From contig NC_134152.1 in NCBI RefSeq assembly GCF_033958435.1, forward strand, positions 23,720,001 to 23,784,000: 64,000 nt of DNA, in the 5' to 3' direction. Below the pieces are notes generated by a model that searched no databases, was not told where the DNA came from, and saw only the letters and a program-made list of their open reading frames with translations. This DNA is from Carettochelys insculpta. Taxonomy: Eukaryota > Chordata > Testudines > Carettochelyidae. Positions 22,176 to 32,551 of this stretch are shown piece after piece (within the stretch, counting starts at the first letter, position 1; each line of letters begins with the position of its first letter). The position numbers and the translations under genes are program-made.

Positions 22176-22891
22176 CCAAAAACTATCTTTCCCAGGTAAA
22201 ATACATATAGAAAAAATAATATGTTCCCTCTTTTATTTTCCTTTGGATATGGACTTGAAGGAAGGTGATGTTATGATTTATGTGCCTTGTTAATGAGATC
22301 TTACATAAGTTTGAAACTTGCTCAGGAAATCAGTTGGCTACCTCTGAGAGATTTCTGAGAGAGGAAATAAACAGTTTATCGTGTAGGTCTGGGTAGTCCT
22401 TGTTTGCTGGTACTTCCCAGAGTGCAAAGAGACAATAGGGCAAATTCCCTACTGGTCTCAATGGATGCTTCTCCAATTAAGTTTCTCCACTATTGCTTCT
22501 TCCACTTATGCTAGCTGTGAATTCATCTCAGTGAGTTCTTGTGAATATATATTATCAATGCTTTCAAAACTCGGGAAGGGTAACAGAATTATACCTGTAT
22601 ATACCAATCATCCACTAGTCACGGATGATGGTTAAAAAAAAGGAGGGGGAAGAGTTACAGGGGGAAAAATTGGAACATGCCTTCATTTCTGAGAGGTGCA
22701 CCATTGCTGTCCTTTCCTCCCACTAGTCTGATAACTGATTTCATTCCACTGATTTCATTCTACTGTTGTAGAGGTAGGTCAGAATGCAAGCAATTACAAG
22801 ATTTTGTTTTGGTTTTAATTGCCTGGGGTCTTTCAGTTTATGAAGCGTTTTGCTTTTCTTTTTCCAAAAGCAGAGGTTCTAATGGTCTTAC

Positions 22892-22952
22892 CTTTGTGGT
22901 CTTCTTGGCTGGACAAGGAGGCAATCTAGCTGGAAGAGAAGCACTTGCTGTG
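22892..22952 (-). other. OCM: Parvalbumin non-coding exon 1 (5' UTR)
   Basis: Between the TATA box and a strong donor (AAG|gtaag; the exon ends at 22892) lies about 60 nt with no ATG in the sense direction. The TSS near 22950 is placed only from the usual TATA spacing. Splicing to exon 2 removes a 2.1-kb intron. Confidence 0.65.
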
Positions 22953-22975
22953 TGTCCCCAGCAGAGCTGAGGTCG

Positions 22976-22986
22976 CTTATATATAC
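22976..22986 (-). promoter_or_regulatory. OCM: TATA box of the parvalbumin gene
   Basis: GTATATATAAG on the minus strand, roughly 30 nt before the inferred start of exon 1. Parvalbumin-family promoters are commonly TATA-driven, and no CpG island is present here. Confidence 0.7.
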
Positions 22987-22989
22987 TTT

Positions 22990-23697
22990 AAGTAGTATAC
23001 CATATACAGATTTTAGATTTCAGCGTCATGAAGGGGGAATGGTGTCGAATGAACTTGCCTAACTAATCATCTTACACTATTTTTATCTCAAGAGAATACA
23101 TATGATATTTTCAAATGAAATAAGATAAGTGGCGAGATATGTGGAAAGGACTGCGTTGTATTAAATTTCTTCTGATTTAAGCAGAAAATATCAACTTCTA
23201 CATATGATCTAGGCCACAAACAAATAATCTGATACATTTGATCCTAGTACTCAGATGAACTGATGCTGGAGAGAATCTTGATGAGGTGTATTCCATAAAC
23301 ATTTTAATGTGATAACTTGTTATATTATTTGTAGACAAGGGGTTGGAGTTAAAGGCTTAAGCGTTGCCCTGGGAAAGAAGGTAACTGACATTTACTCATG
23401 TAAGAAATAGGGCTATGCTGAAATTTGTGCAGCATACAGTTTAAGGAAAATAACAGTCATATTTTCACAAAGATTTTTAGGTGTTTGTCTCTTAAAAACA
23501 GTAAATGAGTTGCTGCAGTCAGTAAAATAATATTATGCTAGTCCATCTGAACAGCAAAAGCATCTATTGCTGTAATGGTTGAGGAATTTGGTTTGTTCCT
23601 AATCAGAACCTGAAAATTCTTTAAAGTTAGGAAGCAGCGCCCATCTTTAGCTGTATTATGCCTGAGTGATGGGAGGCCTGATCTACTCAGCTGTCTC
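22990..23697. other. Upstream of the parvalbumin promoter
   Basis: AT-rich, no repeat or gene recognised. It may hold enhancer elements, but none can be named. Confidence 0.4.
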
Positions 23698-23700
23698 TGA

Positions 23701-24142
23701 GGCTACATCTACACAAGAGGCTTTTCCCAGCAAAACTGGGCTTTTGTCAGGAAAAAAGCGTGGCGCATCTACATGCAAAATGCGCTTTGCTGACAGTTTG
23801 TTGACAAAACCCGGCACATCTGTCCGCAGAGTTATACTCCCCCCCGTTCAGGTATAACGCCTCTCTGAACATTGTTCTGTTGACAAAACAGCTGTGTAGA
23901 TGTTCCAGGGCGCTTATATCGACAGACAGGGCTTCTGGTTACTGGGCAGCCCTGTTTGCAGAGCTTCCGGTCAGCCTGTCTGTCGAGAGAGGGCCGGGCA
24001 GTCTGGCTGCTCTCTGTCAACAATGTGGATTGCTCTTTCAATCTACTTTTATGCATAGACACAATCTGTCATCAGAAGTTTGGCTGGGAAATCCCTTCTG
24101 ATGGTAACTTCTGTCGACAGAGGCTTCTTGTGTAGACATAGC
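23701..24142. mobile_element. Harbinger-type miniature element, TTTTGTTGACAAAA family, copy 1
   Basis: GGCTACATCTACACAAGA at the left, 'ttcttgtgtagacatagc' at the right, and TGA at 23698-23700 and 24143-24145. The interior has many GTTGACAAAAC and TGTCGACAGA motifs. The same motifs occur at the right end of Harbinger A (4565-4650), so A-type elements are the likely source of its transposase. Confidence 0.8.
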
Positions 24143-24418
24143 TGAATGAAAGCATCTGAGCTTTAGCAAGAGGGAGCTGCATATATAATAACAAAGGAGA
24201 AATTTTCCAAAGCATCGTTGCAGAAGTTACTCTGAAAGGAACATCTTTGCAATTTTAAGCTGTTTTCAGATCTCTTTTAGGTATTTAATCAGTTTATTTC
24301 TTTATATTGCTGTTTTTCAGAGATACTCAGTGCTATGGTACATTTTCCAGACATTTAAATAACTCACAAGCAATTGAATTGTCCGAGTTTTCTTTCCTGA
24401 GATGTAATGTACAAATAC
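24143..24418. other. Short intergenic gap
   Basis: Nothing recognised. Confidence 0.45.
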
Positions 24419-24430
24419 CACAGTGTCTAG

Positions 24431-24657
24431 TAGCACTTTAAAGACGAACAGAATAATTTATTAGGTGGTGAGCTTTCGTGGGACAGACCACTTCTTCAGG
24501 CCAATGGTATATACAATACCAATGGTCTGAAGATGTGGGTCTGTCCCACAAAAGGTCACCACCTAATAAATTATTCTGTTCGTCTTTAAAGTGCTACTGG
24601 ACTACTTCTTTGTTTTGATAGAATATAGACTAACATGGCTATGTCTGTGTTACTATT
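24431..24657. mobile_element. Penelope-derived inverted dimer (family B) with 12-bp target duplication
   Basis: The two arms 'agtagcactttaaagacgaa...gggacagaccacttcttcag' and 'ctgaagatgtgggtctgtcc...ttcgtctttaaagtgctact' face each other around 24510-24520. CACAGTGTCTAG flanks the unit at 24419-24430 and 24658-24669. Both arms share a private variant (acgaacagaataat/attattctgttcgt), so they come from one template. Confidence 0.88.
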
Positions 24658-24669
24658 CACAGTGTCTAG

Positions 24670-26140
24670 GTTTGGCCGATTTCATCCAGAAACTGTTTTA
24701 ATTCTACCAGAAAAATTACCCGATTTTTTTTTCAAATAAGAAAATGGACTAGGTTGTGCCAGCATAAAAATGTGTGGCATGATATGGTCTAGTGAAGCTA
24801 AGTTAAAGAGAAAGGCAAAATCTGCTAAAGCTTTGGAATGGTATGAGTATAAAGCAGAATTTGAACCAGAGATGGCTATGTCAGGGGATGCTTTCAATTT
24901 TTGAAGCAATAGCATCTCATCTTGCTAAGAGCTAATTCCACATATGTTCACCCCTCACTCCTGTTCTCCTATTTAAAAATAGCATTGATTGCTATTATTT
25001 GTTTTAGTGCCTGTGGCCCATAACCATTTGTCTGTGCTTACATGTGTGAAATCACTAGAAGACACACGTGTTTTTGTTTTCCAATGGGCTATAGCCAGAT
25101 GATTACTTTTGCTTGCTGTAATTTTTGCTTGCTGTAATTTTTGGATCCTGAATCAAATGCTTTAGAGCCCACAGACAGTTAAACTGTGGTCAGACTCTGG
25201 CAAATTTTGGAGCCTGGTTTGCATTGAAGTTGGAGGCAGCAGAGATCCAAAACACGTGCAAAGGCTGTCAGGATGAAATGCACAGAGATCATGTAACACT
25301 ATTTACAGCCAGCCTCCAACAGCCATTTCAGCAGCAAGTGCTACTCTAGAGCCCGCAAAACACATCTGTCTGTCTGTCTGATTTTTACTTTTTTTTAATC
25401 AAAGCCTGTTAATAGCCTTCCAGCAGTCACCCAATTTAGCACATGGAGGGAGATCTATGTAGCATTAGGAAGCAGCAGGAAGTAGTGAAGGGATGATCCC
25501 TGGCAGACAGACAGATTCCTTCTTAGGGACAGTTTAGACCCAGGGATCTGCACCATTTCAATCCTCTTACATCTCCTTGCCTGCTATTGGATTTCTTGTT
25601 TAATGCATGAAGAAGCAATGGTATAAATATTGTTCTCTTTCCATTTCAGGTCTCCAGTCTGGATTATGTTTTTAACCCTGCTAGTGTCTCCTCCCCCGAT
25701 GTCAAAGGCCACATTTTAGAGGCCATTAAGTCGCTGTCTTTGGGAAATTGGGATCCTTGGGGCCATCAAAAATCCACCCTTATGTGCCCTCCCCATTATC
25801 CCACTGTGCTGTGTCAGTTGCATAATACCTTTTCGTTGTCCCCTTTTGCCCCAGAGGTGGCTGCATTTCACTGGTTTGGTGATTCTTAGGCAAATACTGC
25901 AAAGTTTTTATGTGATTATACACTCTAATTATCAATTCATTTGCTTAGGCCTCCTCTGAATCTCTTTTGCATTTCATTTCCATGGATATTTCTGTAAAAG
26001 GAATTTGAAAGTCTTAGGTGGGGATTTTTGCAAAGCTGTATTTTTATAGTTGCACATATGAAAGGCTGACAGACCCTGGCTGTCAGCAGGCATAATCAAA
26101 CCTAGAACCTCTGGAGCTAAATACATGAGCATACTTGATG
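24670..26140. other. Intergenic, nothing recognised
   Basis: No supported gene. An 18-bp duplication ('ttttgcttgctgtaattt') lies at about 25107-25141. Confidence 0.45.
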
Positions 26141-26144
26141 CTTA

Positions 26145-26300
26145 GGTGACTGGTACCTGTGGGGTGGGTTGGGGGGGTACAGGGAGTGGGGGGCATGAGG
26201 AGGCACTCCATGTAGTGATTAACATTTATGTGGAGGCCGGGGATGGTGCATCTCCTGAGTGCTACCACAAGTCACCTATGACTATGTGGGCTAAAAGCCA
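26145..26300. repeat. Unclassified dispersed repeat, copy 1
   Basis: Shares 'gtggaggccggggatggtgc', 'gagtgctaccacaagtcacc' and the preceding 'gtgattaacatttatg' with 58490-58660. No termini identified. Confidence 0.5.
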
Positions 26301-27000
26301 TATGCCCTCGGCAAAGGCTATAGCAGACTCATTAATCTCTGAGTGGAATAGGTGCCGATAGATGGGAACAGAGCACTCACACAGCTAGCATGGATTACAT
26401 ACACAGCTTTCAACAATGGACTGAAAATGCCAGTTCACTCAGCCAACGAGGAAACAGAAATCATACCACATGGCTTTTTTAACTAATCACATCTAACCAA
26501 TACTATTTGATTAGGGAAAACAAGTATTCCTTCAGCTTGTGATACATTTTTTGGAACGTTACAAGACTAAACAAATGACATAAATGTATTACTATTATGC
26601 CAATGCACCATCTTGTTTATTGAACAGACATTCTAGTTTTGAGTGAACTTAGTTGTTTTGTTTTTTATTTTATGCTATTGTAGGCAGAAGTTTTACTTTC
26701 TGTGAAGGTGACCGGAGACTCAAAATATTCGGTAACTGCCATGGACTGTAGGAGGCAGACTGTAACTGTATCATACACGGGCACATTTATGCTAAAGTTT
26801 ATTCTCCCTCAATAAGGTAGTGCAAGAGAAATGTGCAAAAAGCTGCCTGGTTTGCAGGAAGCAGCACATGGAAAATAAAATAAGATTTGACTTATTTTGA
26901 GCAGACTTTATAACAATTGTTGGATAATTTACTATGTGCTGATACATTGATGTTGCTCTCTGAAGCCACATACTTCCAACTGATGTGACTGATTTTAAGA
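26301..27000. other. Intergenic, nothing recognised
   Basis: No supported feature. Confidence 0.45.
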
Positions 27001-27002
27001 GA

Positions 27003-27215
27003 TGCTGAGCACCAACGTTCTAATTTTTTCCATCCCTGGGTAAAATAAATTTTGTTATGTGCACCAAGGAATGCGTGGAAGTGCACCACCAATAGAAATA
27101 CATGCTGCTGGCTGCAAGCAGCTGAGGTGCTCTGCCAAGCATCTGGGAGGCACCTGAATCTCTCCTGGGTGGCTGCCCAAGTGCTCAGCTTATAGGGAAC
27201 ACTGCTGAGCACACA
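27003..27215 (-). mobile_element. Probable hAT-type miniature element, copy 1
   Basis: In reverse it begins CAGTGTTCCCTATAAGC and continues through 'cacttgggcagccaccc' and 'gcttgcagccagcagcatg', the same order as 52995-53172 on the plus strand. Termini of the CAGTGTTCCC type suggest hAT; the duplication was not resolved. Confidence 0.55.
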
Positions 27216-27219
27216 CACC

Positions 27220-29630
27220 TCCCATTGACATCAACCAAACTAATCACATATGTACTATTTACAATCTTTCTACCTAGACAGAGCCAAATTTTACTCTCCT
27301 TATTCATGTGAGTCATACCACTTAAGACAAAGGGATTATCTGCATAATACAGGCAATATTTAACCCCTCATTTTATTAATACTGATCCTATTATGGGATG
27401 CCATGGTAATCATTAGTCACAGGAGAATGTCAGACATACTAATATTTGGAATGAATTCAGGTTTATTTTTTGGGCTGGATCAGAGTGTAAATCAAGGGTA
27501 ACTCCAGTGAAACCAGTGCAGCTAGAACAGTATGAAATCACAACCAGGTCTATTATTTCAACAATGTCCTCATCTGATGCTGATATTACCCTTGTAAAGC
27601 AATGCATTAATTTTCCTATAACTGAGTTACCTGTCAAGTCTATGTGTTTCTAGCTTATTGAATATGTATTTGTATGAAATAATGTTTCCAGTCATAAAAA
27701 TGAACCTTACAGATGCTGTCTCCAGTACACAAAGACTACCAAAGTACTAACAATAATCAGAATGAGGACTATAGCAAAAAAAGATGAATTAACATAGAAG
27801 CAGATACTTCAGAGGTAACTGTCTTGATATGGAAGTATTAAGGCTTTAGAAACCAGAATTCATCCAGCAATTTAATGCTAAGCCTGGTTTAATCAAATAG
27901 TGCATCAATAATACTGATTCAGTTCTTCAAATATTTAAAGGATCAGTGGGATGAAAAGATAGAAAGGGGCATTGTCCTTTCTATACAAGTATGGTATTTG
28001 TGCTGTACTAATGCACATTACTGCTTGTATTGGTGTGCAGATCTCCTGGTGATTGCAGGCTTTATTATAGACTACAGAACAATGCAAACAGCAAATGTGA
28101 GTCTGCTGTTTAGACATAAAGAATGCCCAGTCATGGACAAGCTAGTGACTTTCCCGGTGGCTTCTACTAGCAAATTGCATTAGTCAATGGGAATAAACTG
28201 AAATGGCTTACTCTGTTTGAAGGAAACGTTTTTTTTTCAGATACGTTGCTCTCTGAATTGATGAAATGCATGTGTAATTGTGATTGCCATAGATACAGCT
28301 GGATAGTAGCAATGACTAGCTTTTGCTAACATTTCCAGCAACTAAAAGGTTAGAATACTGTTTTGTTTTGTTTTACAAAGAGAAGTTTTCTTAAGCTAGG
28401 ACTTTCTGAGGGAAAATGTTTAGCTGAAGTTCTACGATGTGAAACTCCCTCAATAAGAATTCAACATGCCTATAAATGGCTGGGTATTATGTAGGAAATT
28501 TTCATGAAATACTTACAAATTGATCATTTAATTTTGCTCACCCTTTCTGCGGACACTGGAAAGTAAAAATACAGCGATGCTTGAATAATTTTCTAAGATA
28601 ACCCAGAGAGCACTATGAAGTAATTGCTGCTTTGTCCTGAGAGGTCTCTTCTGTGGGTTGCCACCAAGTTCTGTTCTCTCACTCCATCCGTATGGTGATT
28701 AAATGAGGCTGCATGGGCAGATAGAGTGGCAAATAGGTGACAGAGCCATCAGGCTCCAGACGGGCATCAGCTTGACTTCTTCTTTTCATCAAATCTGTAC
28801 ACTGGAGTCTTTCTGGTCTCCGGTTGTCTACTAAAGTCTTAAATTAGATGAAGATTGGCTGTCTAACTCTCAGTCCTGCCAAGACAGACCTGGATGAGTG
28901 GGATGAAATGCCTAGAGGAAAGTATAATGTTGATAGAATAGGAATTGGTCCATCTTTTGTTAATAGGCTCCTAGACTTTTTTCCTGTAGACTAATCTGCT
29001 TTTAATAGGTCAAGTAGATGTAGCCAAAAACACTTACGCTAATCTGTGCCTGGCCAGGTAGTTCAACTTCTGACTTTAACCCATAGTTGCAGCTCTTGTC
29101 AGAGTAATGGGTGCCCTTTTCACCCTCTGCCTGGATTACTGCAATGTGTTCTCCTGAGAGCTTGTGTAGAGGCCACTTGGAAGATAAGGCTGATGCCGAA
29201 TACACTGGGAACTCACATTACCATGTTTCTTAAAGAAATACGTGTCTTTTGCGCTCCAGGTTTCACCACTCTATTTCTCGATGAAATGTAAGTTGTTGGG
29301 TGTATTCTCAGGGAAGGACACTCTGTTGCCAGTCCACAGAAGACCCATCTGCTACTAATCACCGTGCAACCTACTAAGTACAAGATATACATTATGCCCA
29401 GCACTGCCCGTTCCTGCAACACCATGGCTACGAAGAGTGAAGTGGAGTGAAAAATATCACACACTGTCCCCTCCCAGGCATGGGAAGAGAGAAAGGGCAT
29501 AATGCAGCCCCCCCACCCCAGACCTGCAAGAACCCCTGGAACAACAGGAGGAGCAGCAGTTTGCTGAGGGGAAAAAACAGATGTGGGACAGGGCACACAA
29601 TTGTTGTGGGAGTGGTGAGGGTGCAAAACT
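27220..29630. other. Intergenic, nothing firmly recognised
   Basis: Around 29085-29155 there is 'ctgcctggattactgcaatg', similar to the LDYCN stretch of old L2/CR1-like LINEs, but too short to call. No supported gene. Confidence 0.4.
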
Positions 29631-29634
29631 AATC

Positions 29635-30830
29635 GCTGGGTGGGGCAGAGTCAAAGAGTGAGGCTGTCCCTTTAGGAAGGAAGAGGCCAGTGCATATGTG
29701 ACTCATTTTGGGCCTCCCAGTTTGTTTTATAAGTGGAAACCTGGGCTCAAGAAGGCAGGGAGTGAGGCTGGGCAAGTTGTAGACTTGGAGAGCAGCCTGA
29801 GAGTCAGTCAGGAAAGAGGGCAGGGAAGAACTGCCTGTGGAGGAAAGGTGAGTCACAGCACAGGAGAGCAGGGTACAGAGAATCATTGGGAAGAGCCAGA
29901 CATTGATGATGAGGAGTGGGCAGTCTTGGGGAAGCCCTATTGAGTAAATGGAGAGCTTATGCGGAGGCCCCTAGCAGAAGGGGAAGGAACAGGCTGGTTA
30001 AGAGAAGCTGAGTCCAAAAGATTTGATGCAGGCGGGTGGCTCTCAGGAGCAGAAGAAAGACTCATAGGCAAGGAGGTCTAGGTGAGTGGAACACTCAGAG
30101 AAAGCCCCTTGCAGCCGGTGTCAAAGTTAGACTCAGACTCACAATTTATCAGACCACTCTGTTTTATTAGCAAAGCCGCTCTGCTAATACATTTAGAAGT
30201 GAGCCCCCCGAGTGGGGCTTGTGTCTCTTAATTTATACAGTTTTTTGGAGAACAAGTTACAGACAAGTTACAGACAAAAGAAGAAAAAGAGTTTAGTCAC
30301 CACCCTTCGAGATCCCTGAGACCAGTCACGTATCTTCAATTACCTGCCACCCTTAACAATCTCCTTTAACAGCTTCCAGTTAACTTAACTAATTGCCCTT
30401 CACACCTTCCATTCTGATGCCTGCTTCTTAGACAGCGCTGGCTCCATCTTAATTGCTTCTCCATTCAAAGGCTAACTGTCCCTACGTGTGCTCCCTCAGA
30501 TACTTTGTAACATGTTTTGGCACGCCCTCTCATATGCAATGTATCCAGCATGTCCCCTTATACAACGTTATACTTATACAATGTTATACTTCCACACCGG
30601 CCTGAGTGGAGGGCTGCAGTGAGCTGAGCCCATGACAAGGGGTTGCCTTGGAGAGATGTTCTCTGGGCAAGGCTAGAACGCATGGGCAGGGAGACCTGGA
30701 GAGGAAAATTTCAGGGAGCTATGTTGCAGGAGCCCTGATGCAGGGCCACCAGAGAACATGGGAGATAAATTAATGTTGGAGCTCTGAGGCAGAGGGTCTG
30801 GAGAGTGGAGCTGTGAAATAATGGCAGAAA
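29635..30830. repeat. GC-rich repeat block interrupted by a solo LTR
   Basis: Purine-rich sequence ('aggcagggagtgaggctggg', 'gcctgagtggagggctgcag') runs on both sides of the LTR at 30119-30596 and reads as one unit when the LTR and one CCGG are removed. Its class is unknown. Confidence 0.35.
30119..30596 (-). mobile_element. Solo LTR of an endogenous retrovirus-type element, 4-bp target duplication
   Basis: On the minus strand the 478-bp unit starts TGTGGAAGTATAAC and ends 'taactttgaca' (TG...CA). CCGG flanks it at 30115-30118 and 30597-30600. A TATAAA box (plus 30232-30237) and an AATAAA signal (plus 30163-30168) lie in the order expected of U3-R. A 4-bp duplication is typical of gammaretrovirus-like elements. 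No internal genes remain, consistent with LTR-LTR recombination. Confidence 0.85.
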
Positions 30831-30839
30831 GCATCTGGA

Positions 30840-31330
30840 AATGGCCTGGAGAAGGACTCTTGAGAGGAGAGCTGGTCTTAGGAGCTGGTGAGCTGGGCGG
30901 TCACCCCGGGCTACCACTTTCAATGGGCCACCGAAAAGCTGGTCTGGCATGTTGGACTCAGCTGCTATCTTGGCAGCCCTCTTTCCCCGTGCTGCGCACC
31001 CCAAGTGGGCACTCTGTTCCGGGCCAGCCCCTGCTGCACTGCCCATGCTCCCCACACTCCCAGGGTGGCTTAGGCCATGCTGACTGCCCTCTGCTCCTGC
31101 GCTCGCCCCTGCTGCACTGCATGTGATCCCAGGTGGATGATCCACTCCTGGGTGGCTCCCACCATGCTGCACGCTCCAGGATTGGGCCAGCTGCTGGGTG
31201 AGGAGCTGAGGCAGAGTGCTAGGCTTGGGGTTATTGTGGGGGCTGCCATTTTCAAGGAGCCACCGAAATTTGCCCAGGGCCACCAATTGGCTAGGACCAG
31301 CCCTGTAATTTGGGAGTGTTGACAACAACT
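30840..31330. repeat. GC-rich dispersed sequence
   Basis: Contains two related phrases, 'tttcaatgggccaccgaaaa' (about 30919) and 'attttcaaggagccaccgaa' (about 31247), the latter followed by 'ggaccagccctg'. Probably an old unclassified repeat. The 232-residue frame here is compositional. Confidence 0.35.
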
Positions 31331-31604
31331 GCCACACAGATGGTGGTGGTAAAAAACATAATTGTGTTATTTTCAGACATTTGAAGTTGGCAGTACTGGG
31401 TAGTAGCACCTAGATTTGAGCGGCATGAAGCTGAGATGCACTAAGCACATACTCTCTTACTAAAAATTCCCCATGGGATTCATAAAATCTTGGCTGAATT
31501 GCACAGGGTGTAATTCAGGGTGGGATTGGACTTGACCTTTTTACTCAAATGTTAATTACTTCTGTACAATACGTGAGGTTACAGAAATTAAATTGTGACA
31601 TTAA

Positions 31605-32314
31605 GGCTACGTCTACACGTGCACCCAACTTCGAAATAGCTTATTTCGATGTTGCGACATCGAAATAGGCTATTTCGATGAATAACGTCTACACGTCCTC
31701 CAGGGCTGGCAACGTCGATGTTCAACTTCGACGTTGCTCAGCCCAACATCGAAATAGGCACAGCGAGGGAACGTCTACACGCCAAAGTAGCACACATCGA
31801 AATAAGGGAGCCAGGCACAGCTGCAGACAGGGTCACGGGGCGGACTCAACAGCAAGTCGCTCCCTTAAAGGGCCCCTCCCAGACACACTTTCATTAAACA
31901 GTGCAAGATACACAGAGCCAACAACTAGTTGCAGACCCTGTATATGCAGCACGGACCCCCAGCTGCAGCAGCAGCAGCCAGAAGCCCTGGGCTAAGGGCT
32001 GCTGCCCACGGTGACCACAGAGCCCCGCAAGGGCTGGAGAGAGAGTATCTTTCAACCCCCCAGCTGATGGCCGCCATGGAGGACCCCGCTATTTCGATGT
32101 TGCGGGACGCGGATCGTCTACACGTCCCTACTTCGATGTTGAACGTCGAAGTAGGGCGCTATTCCCATCCCCTCATGGGGTTAGCGACTTCGACGTCTCG
32201 CCGCCTAACGTCGATTTCAACTTCGAAATAGCGCCCAACACGTGTAGACGTGACGGGCGCTATTTCGAAGTTACTGCCGCTACTTCGAAGTAGCGTGCAC
32301 GTGTAGACGCAGCC
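31605..32314. mobile_element. Young CpG-rich Harbinger-type miniature element, copy 1
   Basis: 710 bp, left end GGCTACGTCTACACGTGCAC, right end 'gtgcacgtgtagacgcagcc', flanked by TAA (31602-31604 and 32315-32317). The three-base target suits PIF/Harbinger. The interior is dense in TTCGA and contains self-complementary segments, and carries 'cccttaaagggccc', also present at the left of Harbinger A. It has no transposase. It differs from 59435-60144 at three positions only. Confidence 0.88.
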
Positions 32315-32550
32315 TAAGCTAACCAGTTTTCCAGATCTAATATCTCAAAATGCTATGGAAAAGGTAATCCAGAACACCAAATCTCAGCTACTTCCTGAAA
32401 GATCAAATACACAGAGCTTTATTTCATAGTCATGCTGAAAAATTCCTGCTTGTCAATGCAGAAAATTTTCTCTAAGGCTGAGGACCACACACCTTGAAAA
32501 TGGATGGAGTAGCTGACAGCGGAGACAGCAGTTTCAGTTATGCGACAGAT
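32315..32550. other. Short intergenic gap
   Basis: Nothing recognised. Confidence 0.45.
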
Positions 32551-32551
32551 C

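Noticed and set aside
30711..31409. 232-residue minus-strand frame
   Set aside because: Low-complexity, in an old GC-rich repeat; no recognisable domain.
31678..32231. Open frames inside the 710-bp miniature elements, repeated in the copies
   Set aside because: They recur only because the DNA repeats. Frames overlap in both strands, match no protein family and include terminal-repeat sequence.
31640..32300. CRISPR-like array of TTCGA words
   Set aside because: Spacing is irregular, repeats are 5-11 bp in both orientations, and the setting is a TIR element in a vertebrate genome.
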